Source of the DNA: Thiosymbion sp942492625
Lineage (GTDB): Bacteria > Pseudomonadota > Gammaproteobacteria > Chromatiales > Chromatiaceae
Direction of reading: 5' to 3'
DNA: 64,000 nucleotides
Assembly: GCA_942492625.1 (NCBI GenBank)
Contig: CALOFM010000041.1
Location: forward strand, 1-64,000
Of the stretch, positions 36,808 to 45,807 are shown piece by piece. Each line of letters starts with the position of its first letter. Within the stretch, counting starts at the first letter, position 1. A program made the position numbers and the translations under genes. The notes beneath the pieces were generated by a model that did no database searches, was not told the DNA's origin, and worked only from the letters and a program-made list of their open reading frames with translations.

Positions 36808-38508
36808 TCACCAGAATGTATCCAGCACTAAATATCCACTCAGTAGAACGGCGATCCACAAAACCATACTGCCGGTTGGCCAGTGGTCGGCGAGATGATA
36901 GGCCTCCAGCCGCGCGTGCACCTTAGTCGCCGTGAAGACCTGCGCAGCACGTCGGCTCTGCCTGGCAAGGGTCTGGACGGTGCGCTGCATCGCTTCCCGC
37001 ACGAGGCCGGCAGTGGCGGGAAGTAGACGCCGGTAAAGCCATTCAACATCGATGTTCACGGAATGCAGCTCCGGCGGGTACAGGCCGGCCTTGTTCAGCC
37101 AGACGAAGGCCAGGGCCGAGAAGAAGAGGAGCTGCATCTGGGCCAAGACATGGGTCAGATCGTAAGGCCAGTAGTCCACCTCCCAGGGGAGCAATGCATA
37201 GAGGTACTGCGGCTGACTGCCGATAAACACGCAAAGCACGGCGGCGATGCCCATGGCCAGTAGCATGTTGCGGGGTGCCTCTTTGGTCCGAATGCCGGCG
37301 TCGTGATGAAAAAAGGCGAAATAGGGGATCTTGATGCCGGCATGGTGAAACACGCCCGCGGAGGCGAACAACAGCATCAGCCAGAGGAAGTCGTAACCCT
37401 CCTGAATCATGGCGGTCATGACCATGGACTTGCTGACGAAGCCGCTGAACAGGGGAAAGGCAGAGATCGACGAGGCGCCGACGATGCACAACACGGCGGT
37501 CTTGGGCATGGACTTGTACATGCCCCCCAGATCGGAGCCATTGATGTTCCCCGCCCTGTGGAGCACAGCGCCCATGCTCATGAACAGCAGACCCTTGAAG
37601 ATCACGTCGTTGAAGGCGTGAGACACGGCGCCGTTGAGTGCAAGGGCGGTGCCGATCCCGACCCCGCAGACCATGAAGCCGATCTGGTTGATCATGCTGT
37701 ATGCCAGGACCCGGCGCAGATCGTTCTCGATGACCGCGTAGAATATTGGGAAGCAGGTCATGACGGCCCCAATGTAGACCAAGAGCTCGGTACCCGGAAA
37801 ACCCCGGGCCAGGGCATAGACAGCCACTTTTGTAGTGAAGGCCGACAGGAACACGGCACCGGTCGGGGTGGACTCAGGGTAAGCGTCCGTGAGCCAGTTG
37901 TGGAAAAAAGGGAAGGCGCACTTGATGCCGAAGGCGATGAAGATCAGCCATCCGGCGATGCCGTCCAGGCCGATGTAGTCGAAGGTCAGGGAGCCGGTCT
38001 GCTGGTATCGGGCCATGGCCCCGGCGAGCAGCAGCACACCGGAAGAGACCTGGATGACCAGGTAGCGCTGACCGGACCGCAGGGCTCGCTCGGTACGCCG
38101 GGCCCAAATCAGGAATACCGAGCTCACCGCGAGCAGCTCCCAGAAGATGAACAGGGTGATCAGGTCACCGGCGAAGACCGCCCCCAAGGCGCTTCCGGCA
38201 TAGACCATGCCTGCCACCTGCTGGAGCTTGTCGCTCACGTGCAACGAAAACACCACTGCGATGAATGCGGCGATGTGAAACAAGTAGCCGAACAACAGGC
38301 TGAGACGGTCGGTGCGCATCAGCACCAGGTCGTACCCGAGGACTGCCTGCGTGACCTGGATCCCCGGCTCTACATCAAGCCACAAATGCATCCCCCCGAG
38401 CACCGGAACGGCCAGGAGAACGGCGTTGCTCAGCCCCCCACGGGTAGCCAGCAACACCAGGGCCGCGGCATAGAACGGCAGAAAGGGCGGCAGCTCAGCG
38501 GTCCACAT
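36808..38508 (-). CDS. Mrp-like antiporter subunit, NuoL/M/N family (third large subunit)
   Basis: 566 residues with about 14 membrane helices. Conserved charges of proton-pumping antiporter subunits are present: Glu in FIFWELLAVSS, and Lys in AFGIKCAFPFFHNWLTDAYPESTPTGAVFLSAFTTKVAVYAL. The last ~120 residues carry an amphipathic region and a further helix. It overlaps the 90-residue gene by 14 bases and ends the operon. Canonical Mrp systems have only two such subunits (MrpA and MrpD); this is an extra one. Confidence 0.85.
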   Translation of the reverse strand: MWTAELPPFLPFYAAALVLLATRGGLSNAVLLAVPVLGGMHLWLDVEPGIQVTQAVLGYDLVLMRTDRLSLLFGYLFHIAAFIAVVFSLHVSDKLQQVAGMVYAGSALGAVFAGDLITLFIFWELLAVSSVFLIWARRTERALRSGQRYLVIQVSSGVLLLAGAMARYQQTGSLTFDYIGLDGIAGWLIFIAFGIKCAFPFFHNWLTDAYPESTPTGAVFLSAFTTKVAVYALARGFPGTELLVYIGAVMTCFPIFYAVIENDLRRVLAYSMINQIGFMVCGVGIGTALALNGAVSHAFNDVIFKGLLFMSMGAVLHRAGNINGSDLGGMYKSMPKTAVLCIVGASSISAFPLFSGFVSKSMVMTAMIQEGYDFLWLMLLFASAGVFHHAGIKIPYFAFFHHDAGIRTKEAPRNMLLAMGIAAVLCVFIGSQPQYLYALLPWEVDYWPYDLTHVLAQMQLLFFSALAFVWLNKAGLYPPELHSVNIDVEWLYRRLLPATAGLVREAMQRTVQTLARQSRRAAQVFTATKVHARLEAYHLADHWPTGSMVLWIAVLLSGYLVLDTFW

Positions 38509-38767
38509 CGTAGTAGTCTTCGCTGCGCATCAGCACCTTGCGCATTTCCTTGGCCACTATGACCAGAACCACGCAGGCGACGAAACCGAACAAGGGGTAG
38601 AAACCGATGAGATTCTCCCAGGCGTGACTGATATGACGATGCAGGATTAGATCCAGCCCCACCAGGACCGCGCACACCAAATAAAAGCCGTGCAACAGCC
38701 GGTCCACGTTGCGGGGATCGTCGAACAAATAACGTTTGTTGTCGGGGTCGGGAGTACCATCGGACAT
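38495..38767 (-). CDS. Small two-helix membrane protein of the Mrp-like operon
   Basis: 90 residues. A hydrophilic N-terminus (DNKRYLFDDPRNVDRLLH) precedes two membrane helices (FYLVCAVLVGLDLILH and LIGFYPLFGFVACVVLVIVAKEM) and a polar tail. It starts directly after the 488-residue subunit and overlaps the next gene by 14 bases, so it is certainly translated with the operon. I do not recognise a named family; it is probably a structural subunit bridging two large ones. Confidence 0.8.
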   Translation of the reverse strand: MSDGTPDPDNKRYLFDDPRNVDRLLHGFYLVCAVLVGLDLILHRHISHAWENLIGFYPLFGFVACVVLVIVAKEMRKVLMRSEDYYDVDR

Positions 38768-38768
38768 A

Positions 38769-40235
38769 TCAGGGAACTCCGGCGGCAGCGGCGGCCAGCC
38801 GATAAAAGGGATCCGGAAATAAGAACAGCAAAATACAGGCCAGTGAGGTGACCGTCATCGCAATCAAGCAGGTTGCTGGAGCCTCATGCACACCTGTGTA
38901 GGAGTCGCCCTCTACCGGACGGGCCAGAAAGGCTCGGACCGGGATCGGCAGCAGGTAGGCGATGTTCAACAGAGAACTGACCATCAGCACCGCCAACAGG
39001 GCCCAGTGCTCCCCGGACACGGCGCCGAGCCCCAGATACCATTTGCTCCACATGCCGCCGAAGGGCGGCAGGCCGATGATACTGAGACTGCCGATCAGGA
39101 AGGCGGTAAAGGTAAGGGGCATGGCTCGCCCTAGTCCGTCCAGCTCGCTTACGCGCGTCTTGTGAGCGGCCACGAGGATGGCCCCGGCGGCGAAAAACAG
39201 CGTGATCTTCGCAAACGCGTGCATAACGATATGCAGCGCACCGCCCAGCATCCCAACCCGACTCGCCAACATGGCCCCGAGCAAGATATAGCTGAGCTGG
39301 CTAACTGTCGAATAGGCCAACCGCGCCTTGAGGTTGTCCTTGGTCATGGCGATCAGCGAGGCCAGGAGGATGGTGCCGGCGGCGAACCAGATCAGCCACT
39401 CGGTGGCCCCGCTGGAGAGAATGAAGTCGCCGCCGAACACGTACAGGCTCACCTTGAGCAGGGTGAAGACTCCCGCCTTGACCACCGCCACCGCGTGCAA
39501 CAGGGCACTGACCGGCGTCGGTGCCACCATCGCCGCTGGCAGCCAGCGGTGGAAAGGCATCACCGCGGCCTTGCCGATGCCGAACAGGAACAACGCATAC
39601 AGCAGCCCGGCCCAGACCGGGTCCAGCTCGCCGGCGAGTATGCCGCCCTCGCGAAAATCCAGGGTGCCGGTCACCGCCCAGGTGATCAGGATAGCCGCCA
39701 GCTGAAGCCCAATGGAGGTGCCTAAGAGGATTCCTAAATACACCCGACCGCTGCGGCGGGCCTCCTCAGTGCCGGAGTGGGTCACCAGGGGATAGGTAGA
39801 GAGGGTAAGAAGCTCGTAAAAGAGAAACAGGGTGAGCAGATTGGCGGCAAAGGCAACGCCCAAGGTACAGGCGATGGCGACCGCGAAGGCAGCGTAGAAC
39901 CGGGTCTGATTCTGTTCGTGGTGGCCGCGCATGTATCCGATGGCGTACACCGAGGTGACCAGCCAAAGCAAACCCGCTACCAGCGCGAATAGCATCCCCA
40001 GAGGCTCGACGCGAAAAGCGATCGCAATTCCGGGTATGGGCTCCATGAGGTGCACGGCCAGAACCTCACCGGCTTCCAGACGCCCGGCAATCATCAGCAC
40101 GATCGAAGCGACGCCCGTTGCCGCGACCAAGGTTACGGCCTCACGCACGTTGGGCCAGCGTCCGGTCAAACCGATGCCCAGAGACGCCGCAGCGGGCACC
40201 AACATACTGAGCAAAATCAGATTGGTGCCGCTCAT
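38769..40235 (-). CDS. Mrp-like antiporter subunit, NuoL/MrpA-like core
   Basis: 488 residues with about 14 membrane helices. Family motifs include LFLFYELLTLSTYPLVTH with the conserved Glu, GIGKAAVMPFHRWLPAAMVAPTPVSALLHAVAVVKAGVF with the conserved Lys residues, and GLPPFGGMWSKW. It resembles the N-terminal proton-translocating part of MrpA/NuoL but lacks the long MrpA C-terminal extension, whose DUF4040 part is a separate gene upstream. It overlaps the MrpD gene by 4 bases. Confidence 0.88.
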   Translation of the reverse strand: MSGTNLILLSMLVPAAASLGIGLTGRWPNVREAVTLVAATGVASIVLMIAGRLEAGEVLAVHLMEPIPGIAIAFRVEPLGMLFALVAGLLWLVTSVYAIGYMRGHHEQNQTRFYAAFAVAIACTLGVAFAANLLTLFLFYELLTLSTYPLVTHSGTEEARRSGRVYLGILLGTSIGLQLAAILITWAVTGTLDFREGGILAGELDPVWAGLLYALFLFGIGKAAVMPFHRWLPAAMVAPTPVSALLHAVAVVKAGVFTLLKVSLYVFGGDFILSSGATEWLIWFAAGTILLASLIAMTKDNLKARLAYSTVSQLSYILLGAMLASRVGMLGGALHIVMHAFAKITLFFAAGAILVAAHKTRVSELDGLGRAMPLTFTAFLIGSLSIIGLPPFGGMWSKWYLGLGAVSGEHWALLAVLMVSSLLNIAYLLPIPVRAFLARPVEGDSYTGVHEAPATCLIAMTVTSLACILLFLFPDPFYRLAAAAAGVP

Positions 40236-41710
40236 GTTCCGCCCAGCCCGAGCATCTCGACAGCTTGTCCGGCCACCCCGAGTGTCAGGTCGGTGTCGAG
40301 CCCGAAATAGATATTCGCGAATACCAGGACCCAGGTAGGCAGCAGCAGGGCCAGGGGCGCCTCGCGCACTTGTCGCGGCGGCGTGTCCGCGGGCTGGAAG
40401 TAGAGAACCTCAACCAGCTTCCAGACATAGACCACCGCCAAGAGTGAGCCGAGCAGGACCACCCCCACAAGAAGCCAGGCCTGTTGCTCGATAGCGGCCA
40501 GCACCAGATACCACTTACTGATGAACCCGGCGGTACCAGGCACGCCAATCAGACTGAGGCCGCCGACCAAAATGGCGGCGAAGGTCCAAGGCATCCGCCG
40601 ACCCAGTCCCGCGAAGTCCGCGAGGCGGTTGGAGCCGACGCGATAGGCGAGAGCGCCGACCGCCATAAACAAGGCCCCCTTCATCATCGCGTGATTGAAC
40701 ATGTGCACGATAGCGGCGGTAGCCCCCAGCGCCGTACCGAAGCCGATACCCAGGGCCATGTAACCGATCTGGGCCACGCTGGATAAGGCCAGCATGCGCT
40801 TCACATTGAGCTGGGCGATGGCTTGAGCAGACGCAAACAGGATTCCCGCCACGCCAAGTAAGATGAACAGCGCACCCGTGGGCGTGCTACTGACGGATCC
40901 GCTCGGGAATACCGTGAAGAGCATGCGCAGCATCACATAAACAGCAACCTTAGTGGCGGTGGCAGCCAGAAACACCGTGATTACCGTCGGCGCGTAGGTG
41001 TAGGCATTCGGCAGCCAATGGTGCAGCGGGAACAGGGCCAGCTTCAGGGCCACCCCCACAATGATGAAGGCGAAGGCGGTATGCACCGTACGCTGGTCGA
41101 AGACCGCCGGGAGACGTGCGGCCAGATCCATCATGTTGAGGGTGCCCGTGGCGGCGTAGATCAGACCAATGCCGATGAGCAAGAAGGTGGCACCGATGGT
41201 GCCCATAATCAGGTACTGATAGGCGGCGGTGAGCGCCCGGCGATCCCTCCCCAGGCTGATCAATGCGTAGGAGGAAAGGGAGGAGATCTCCAGGAACACA
41301 AAGAGATTGAACACGTCACCGGTCTGGGAGATTCCCAAAAGCCCGGCTAGGCACAGGACGAACGCGGAGTAGAACAACGACATGTTGTGCCGCGGGATCT
41401 CCGACTCGGCACTGCGCAGGGCATAGGGCAGTGTCACTGCCGCAATGGCCGCCACGATCAGGGTCATGAAGGCGTTGAGCGCATCGATCCGATACTCGAT
41501 ACCCCACGGCGGAGCCCAACCCCCGAGCTCGTAGCTGATCACACCCTGGTGCAGAACGTTCCACAGCTGCCAACCCGCCAGCGCCAGCACCGCCCAACTC
41601 ACCGCGAGGGCAACAGCCCAGGGCGCGCGATTAACCGGCAGAACGGCGAGCACAGGGGCCGCAACCAACGGCAGCACGACAATCAGCAGGCTCAGATTCG
41701 CCGCGATCAC
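40232..41710 (-). CDS. mrpD: Na+/H+ antiporter subunit MrpD-like
   Basis: 492 residues with about 14 membrane helices. Characteristic segments are FVLCLAGLLGISQTGDVFNLFVFLEISSLSSYAL with the conserved Glu, KLALFPLHHWLPNAYTYAPTVITVFLAATATKVAVYVMLR with the conserved Lys pair, and GVPGTAGFISKWYL. It overlaps mrpC by 4 bases at its start, as in other mrp operons. It transports protons or takes part in cation/proton exchange in the membrane. Confidence 0.92.
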   Translation of the reverse strand: MIAANLSLLIVVLPLVAAPVLAVLPVNRAPWAVALAVSWAVLALAGWQLWNVLHQGVISYELGGWAPPWGIEYRIDALNAFMTLIVAAIAAVTLPYALRSAESEIPRHNMSLFYSAFVLCLAGLLGISQTGDVFNLFVFLEISSLSSYALISLGRDRRALTAAYQYLIMGTIGATFLLIGIGLIYAATGTLNMMDLAARLPAVFDQRTVHTAFAFIIVGVALKLALFPLHHWLPNAYTYAPTVITVFLAATATKVAVYVMLRMLFTVFPSGSVSSTPTGALFILLGVAGILFASAQAIAQLNVKRMLALSSVAQIGYMALGIGFGTALGATAAIVHMFNHAMMKGALFMAVGALAYRVGSNRLADFAGLGRRMPWTFAAILVGGLSLIGVPGTAGFISKWYLVLAAIEQQAWLLVGVVLLGSLLAVVYVWKLVEVLYFQPADTPPRQVREAPLALLLPTWVLVFANIYFGLDTDLTLGVAGQAVEMLGLGGT

Positions 41711-42063
41711 AGCGAATGATCCTGATGATGGATTTCTTCTTCCTCGACGCTACCGTAAGCATCGCGGATCCGCACCACCAGCGCCAGACCCAGGGCCGTG
41801 GTCGCAACGCCGACCACGATTGCGGTAAGAATCAGGACGTGGGGAAGCGGGTTGGAGTACGACGAGAAACCATCGGCGATAATCGGTGTAGTGCCACCAG
41901 TCACGTTACCGATACTGATATAGAGCATGAATACCGACACCTGGAAGATATTCAGCCCGGCGATCTTCTTGATCAGGTTTCCCCTCGCAATGACGGTGTA
42001 AAAACCAACCATCATCACGAATACCACGACCCAGTAGTTGTAGTGCCCGAGGATGAACTTCAT
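41707..42063 (-). CDS. mrpC: Antiporter subunit MrpC (NuoK-like)
   Basis: 118 residues with three membrane helices, the size of MrpC/MnhC and homologous to NuoK. The helix KKIAGLNIFQVSVFMLYISIG and the later PLPHVLILTAIVVGVATTALGLALVVRI carry the family's conserved pattern. It overlaps neighbours by 4 bases on both sides. Confidence 0.93.
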   Translation of the reverse strand: MKFILGHYNYWVVVFVMMVGFYTVIARGNLIKKIAGLNIFQVSVFMLYISIGNVTGGTTPIIADGFSSYSNPLPHVLILTAIVVGVATTALGLALVVRIRDAYGSVEEEEIHHQDHSL

Positions 42064-42482
42064 TTTCCAGCGTGCCAGCCAGCGAAGCTGTAGAAGATGA
42101 GCAGCATCACCGAGGCGACTGTGATCCCGACCCCCAGCTCGATAAGCAGAATACCCAGGTGCTGACCCGCCACCGGGTCGCTGGCGAGTCGACTGTAATC
42201 GAGGAAGGCACCACCGGCCATGAGGGAAGCGACACCGGTTCCCGCGTAGAGCAACACTCCGCAGCTGGCAAAGAGCCTCAGCACCGCCGGTGGCGTCACC
42301 CGCCGGGCCGCGTCCAGGCCAAACACCAGGGCATAGAGGATAAAAGCGGAAGCAAAGATCACACCGGCCTGGAAACCGCCGCCGGGACCGAAGTCGCCGT
42401 GGAATTGGACGTAGAAGGCGAAGAGGATGATCAGTGGGATCAGAAACTTCGAAACTACCCGGAGGACCAGATTTCCTTTCAA
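42060..42482 (-). CDS. mrpB: Antiporter subunit MrpB
   Basis: 140 residues from TTG 42480-42482, supported by GGAGG 6 bases upstream and by overlap with the stop of the DUF4040 gene. Four membrane helices with the MnhB core: HGDFGPGGGFQAGVIFASAFILYALVFG, a signature of MrpB subunits. It stabilises the antiporter complex. A longer open frame upstream of the TTG is a shadow of the frameshifted DUF4040 gene. Confidence 0.92.
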   Translation of the reverse strand: MKGNLVLRVVSKFLIPLIILFAFYVQFHGDFGPGGGFQAGVIFASAFILYALVFGLDAARRVTPPAVLRLFASCGVLLYAGTGVASLMAGGAFLDYSRLASDPVAGQHLGILLIELGVGITVASVMLLIFYSFAGWHAGK

Positions 42483-43040
42483 GGTGCCTCCTCCTCGTCG
42501 TCCCGGTCCGGGGAACGCCTGCCGAGCAGCAGCAGCACCGCGATTCCCGCCGTAAAGATCACCGTGACCTCCCCGAGGGTGTCGAAGCCCCGATAACTGG
42601 CAAGCACCGACGTCACCACGTTGGGCATTCCGGTCTCGACCGGTCCGCGGGTCAGATAGTCGGGCGCCACATGAAGCTGGGCAGGCGCGTTCTGAGTCGC
42701 CAAAGTGAGCAGTATCCCAAGTGCCGTAGATCAAGGCCGCACCCGTTACCACCACGACCAGAAGCGGCAGCCAAGGGCGGTGAAAAGGCGGTAGCTCCGT
42801 GTTGTGCCCATCGGTCAAGGCAAGGGTGGCGAGCATCAACACCGTGGAGATACCGGCACCTACCGCTGCCTCGGTGAAGGCCACGTCGGCGGCATCCATC
42901 ACCACGAACAACCCCGCCGAAAGGAGGCTGAAGATACCGAACAGCATGATCACCGCGAACAGGTTTCGCAGGCGGATGATAGCGACGGCACTGACCGCCA
43001 GGAAGGTCAGCAAGGTGACGTCGATGAGTAGGTCGATCAC
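42479..43040 (-). CDS. DUF4040 / MbhE-like antiporter subunit (needs one frameshift)
   Basis: From GTG 43038-43040 (AAGGAA upstream) it reads about 110 residues with the DUF4040 helices (VAIIRLRNLFAVIMLFGIFSLL, FTEAAVGAGISTVLMLATLAL), corresponding to the MrpA C-terminal region. After GTWDTAHFGD the similarity moves to another frame, QNAPAQLHVAPDYL through TPNVVTSVLASYRGFDTLGEV-like sequence, ending at 42479. One extra base near 42696-42703 explains this. Corrected it is about 186 residues, normal for MbhE-type subunits. The broken state is either a sequence error or a real lesion. Confidence 0.85.
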
Positions 43041-43363
43041 TGTGCGTTTCCTTCCGGCGCGCGGTCCAAACGCGGTGCAAGGCCGCCGTGCATGGCGGCG
43101 TCGGCCAGGGAGTGCGACGCAGTGGGACTGGTGAAATACAGGAACGCGAAGATCAAGAACAACTTGAAGCTCGCGAGGGACAGCCCGGCTTGTAGAGCCA
43201 ACCCGAAGAGGAACAGGGCGGCGCACAGGGTGTCGGTGGTTCCCGCGGCATGTAACCGGCTGTAGAAATCCGGGAAACGATGTATACCCACACCGCCCAG
43301 GACGCCGAGAAACGCGCCGGCACCGATGCAGAGCCAGGTCAACAGGTCGAGCAAAAGGGTCAC
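43037..43363 (-). CDS. mrpG: Antiporter subunit MrpG
   Basis: 108 residues with three membrane helices. The family motif GGVGIHRFPDFYSRLHAAGTTDTLG-like region is clear (RFPDFYSRLHA followed by GTTDTLCAAL). It ends in a soluble ~20-residue tail. It overlaps mrpF by 4 bases and the DUF4040 gene by 4 bases. Confidence 0.94.
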   Translation of the reverse strand: MTLLLDLLTWLCIGAGAFLGVLGGVGIHRFPDFYSRLHAAGTTDTLCAALFLFGLALQAGLSLASFKLFLIFAFLYFTSPTASHSLADAAMHGGLAPRLDRAPEGNAQ

Positions 43364-43647
43364 GAGCTCGCTTCCTTATCGTCGCCAGCGGTAGAAAAGT
43401 TGCCCCGCTCAACCAGCTTGAGCACAGCGACGACCCCGATGAAGTTGATCAGGGCATAAATCAGGGCGATATCGAGGAGGTCGGTGCGTCCTGAAAGAAA
43501 AGCGAATACAGCGATCAGCAGCACCGTCTTGGTGCCGAACATGTTGGCCGCAGCAATGCGGTCGTAGACGGTCGGCCCTAGCAAGGCGCGAGCAAGGGCC
43601 AGGCCCATGGTCACCAAAATACCCAGCATGGCGACGGCGTAGATCAT
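43360..43647 (-). CDS. mrpF: Antiporter subunit MrpF
   Basis: 95 residues with three membrane helices. The core GPTVYDRIAAANMFGTKTVLLIA and the following DLLDIALIYALINFIGVVAVLKL match MrpF/MnhF. In other systems MrpF is linked to cation and cholate efflux. It overlaps mrpE by 4 bases. Confidence 0.94.
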   Translation of the reverse strand: MIYAVAMLGILVTMGLALARALLGPTVYDRIAAANMFGTKTVLLIAVFAFLSGRTDLLDIALIYALINFIGVVAVLKLVERGNFSTAGDDKEASS

Positions 43648-44123
43648 GCGTCTATTTCTCGCTCCGCGTCCGGCACCTCTCTGGCCATGCGTCCGCTGCG
43701 CAAATCCTCAGCCCCCTCTCCCGACAAGGCGTGAACAAGCACTCGAGTCTTGTCGAGGCGTACGCTTACGGTACCCGGCGTGAGCGTGATGGCGTTCGCG
43801 TAGATGACCCGTCCGAGATCGGTACGCTGAGGCACGTCGACGCTGAGCAGCTCGGGGCTGATGGACTTTCCGGGTGTCAGGATACGCCGCGCCACGTCCA
43901 AGTTTGCGACCAGGATCTCGCGGGCCAGAAAGCCGTGGAAGCGCAGCAGCCGGCCGGTCAGGTGAATCGGATGGCTCTCCTGGTCAACCAAATTCATGCG
44001 TCGCGCCAGAAATACGGTGATCGCCGTGGACGCGAGCCCCAGCCCCAAAAGGAGAGGATCGAAATGACCGGACAAAAGGATCCACAGGAGGAAGAGAAGA
44101 AGTGCAAAGCTGGGATATTTCAA
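43644..44123 (-). CDS. mrpE: Antiporter subunit MrpE
   Basis: 159 residues with N-terminal membrane helices (FALLLFLLWILLSGHFDPLLLGLGLAST) and a cytoplasmic domain with the MnhE pattern ANAITLTPGTVSVRLDKTRVLVHAL. It is the first gene of the operon; AGGAAGG precedes its ATG. All ten genes down to 36808 are on the same strand and nearly all overlap. Confidence 0.93.
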   Translation of the reverse strand: MKYPSFALLLFLLWILLSGHFDPLLLGLGLASTAITVFLARRMNLVDQESHPIHLTGRLLRFHGFLAREILVANLDVARRILTPGKSISPELLSVDVPQRTDLGRVIYANAITLTPGTVSVRLDKTRVLVHALSGEGAEDLRSGRMAREVPDAEREIDA

Positions 44124-44426
44124 AACGCCTTCCTAACTACTCGTGGTGGATCGGGTGTGCCCAGCTCGAAATCGGATCAGAGCGACGCGCCACTGCGAAT
44201 TGGCCGCACTCGCGCAAATCGTCGAAACAAAGGAGGCGGATGCGGTCTAAACATCAGGCAAAAATAATAAATAAGTCTTGCGACAAAATCTATGACGTAA
44301 CAGGGCCAATTCGGGAAATTCAACCTGTCTGTGAGGTGCACGGACGCGCCGCAATTTCTCAGTGCCCATGCGCCCGAAAACGAGGTCGCCGCTCATGGAT
44401 CGCCGGTTGCTCTCCGGAACCCGTAA
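44124..44426. other. Intergenic region upstream of the Mrp-like operon
   Basis: 303 bases between mrpE and the CBS-domain gene, both on the minus strand. It is more AT-rich around 44245-44310, where the mrp promoter is expected. No convincing hexamer pair, terminator or RNA gene is visible. Confidence 0.5.
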
Positions 44427-44891
44427 TTACTGATAATTGCTGAGGGGAAAGACTTTTCCTTTGGGAAACCAGCGTTGAAAACGATCCTCCCCGCCCCTCT
44501 CCAGCTGCTGGATTCGGTACTGCATCACATCCCGGGCACTGATCAATCCCAGCAATTTGTCGTCTTCGAATACGGGCAAGTGGCGAACGTTGTGTTGCGT
44601 CATGCCCGAAATGATCGCATCCATGCTGCTGTCTGAAGTGCAGGCCACGACATCCCGGGTCATGATATCCGCGACGGCTCGTTCCAACACATCGCGACCT
44701 CTCTGGGACGACACACGTATAACGTCGCGTTCAGAGAACATGCCGAGTAGTGCACTTCCAGCTTCTTCCATGACAATCACCGCACCGATATTCTCGTCAT
44801 GCGGTAACCCTACCGCCTCCAATACAGGCGCGTCCGGCATTACGGATACGATGGACCGGCCCTTGACCTGCAGAGCGGTCTTATCGTCCAC
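44427..44891 (-). CDS. CBS-domain pair protein
   Basis: 154 residues forming two CBS motifs: residues about 12-70 (VSVMPDAPVLEAVGLPHDENIGAVIVME and LLGMFSERDVIR) and about 78-135 (VADIMTRDVVACTSDSSMDAII, HNVRHLPVFEDDKLLGLISARDVMQY). Stand-alone CBS pairs bind adenine nucleotides and regulate partner proteins. The partner is unknown; adjacency to an ion transport operon is suggestive only. Confidence 0.9.
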   Translation of the reverse strand: MDDKTALQVKGRSIVSVMPDAPVLEAVGLPHDENIGAVIVMEEAGSALLGMFSERDVIRVSSQRGRDVLERAVADIMTRDVVACTSDSSMDAIISGMTQHNVRHLPVFEDDKLLGLISARDVMQYRIQQLERGGEDRFQRWFPKGKVFPLSNYQ

Positions 44892-45008
44892 GGCACTCCC
44901 CTCGTATGCTGGATTTCTTGCTGAGCGGTTTACCGGGTATCCTGATCGAAAATCGACGAAAACGCAAAAACGCGGTTGCGGACCCGAGCACGCGCTTGGA
45001 CTACGCCC

Positions 45009-45734
45009 TTAGGGATCATCTCCGCGGGAATGGAGCCACAGGCACATACCCCCGCTCGCGTCATTGATGGCCGCCAGGCGCGCGCCGTGAGCGGCCAAAT
45101 CATCGTCCCCGGCGCGAACAACGACCAAGGGTGCTCGATCTGGCGGGAGGCGGCGAATCTTTTCACGCAACGGGCCGGTCCCGGACCCGCTGGCCGTTCC
45201 CAGAGACAGGTTTACCTGCCCGCCAGTCATTGCCAGGTAGACGTCGGCCAGGATCTCCGCGTCCAGCAAAGCACCGTGCAGGTCGCGCCGGGAGTTGTCC
45301 ACAGCGTAACGCTTGCACAGGGCGTCGAGGCTGTTGCGCTGCCCCGGATGCAGCGATCTGGCCATAGCCAGGGTGTCGGTAACCCGGCACAACTGCTCGA
45401 TGCGTCGGGCTTGCTCGCACCATTTGCTCAACTCGTGGTCAAGGAAGCCCACGTCGAAGGGCGCGTTATGTATGACGAGCTCGGCATCACGGATATAGTC
45501 GAGGAAATCCTCGGCGATATCGGCGAAATGCGGCTTGTCGCGTAGAAATTCGTCGGTAATCCCGTGAACCTCCACCGCGCCCTGGTCGATTTCCCGGTCC
45601 GGTTGCAGGTACTGATGGAAGTTGTTGCGGGTGAGGCGGCGGTCGACGAGCTCTACACAGCCGATCTCGATAATGCGGTGCCCCTCGGCCGGCTCCAGGC
45701 CGGTGGTCTCGGTGTCCAGTACGATTTGGCGCAT
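45009..45734 (-). CDS. dnaQ: DNA polymerase III epsilon subunit (3'-5' proofreading exonuclease)
   Basis: 241 residues from ATG 45732-45734 with AAAAGGAG upstream. The three exonuclease motifs are present: LDTETTGLEP (Asp7, Glu9), HNAPFDVGFLDHEL and HGALLDAEILADVYL. The C-terminal part that binds the polymerase alpha subunit is present. It lies next to rnhA as in E. coli, but here both are on the same strand rather than divergent. Confidence 0.96.
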   Translation of the reverse strand: MRQIVLDTETTGLEPAEGHRIIEIGCVELVDRRLTRNNFHQYLQPDREIDQGAVEVHGITDEFLRDKPHFADIAEDFLDYIRDAELVIHNAPFDVGFLDHELSKWCEQARRIEQLCRVTDTLAMARSLHPGQRNSLDALCKRYAVDNSRRDLHGALLDAEILADVYLAMTGGQVNLSLGTASGSGTGPLREKIRRLPPDRAPLVVVRAGDDDLAAHGARLAAINDASGGMCLWLHSRGDDP

Positions 45735-45807
45735 TGAGCGCTCCTTTTGTGAGCTTATCCCAGAAAGAACTTCGTTGAACTCGTAGCTTACAAAGAGGTG
45801 GTTTGCG

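Noticed and set aside
42483..43412. A 450-residue fusion protein ending in MrpB
   Set aside because: The middle part is out-of-frame noise; it arises from a frameshift in the DUF4040 gene and an open frame across mrpG.
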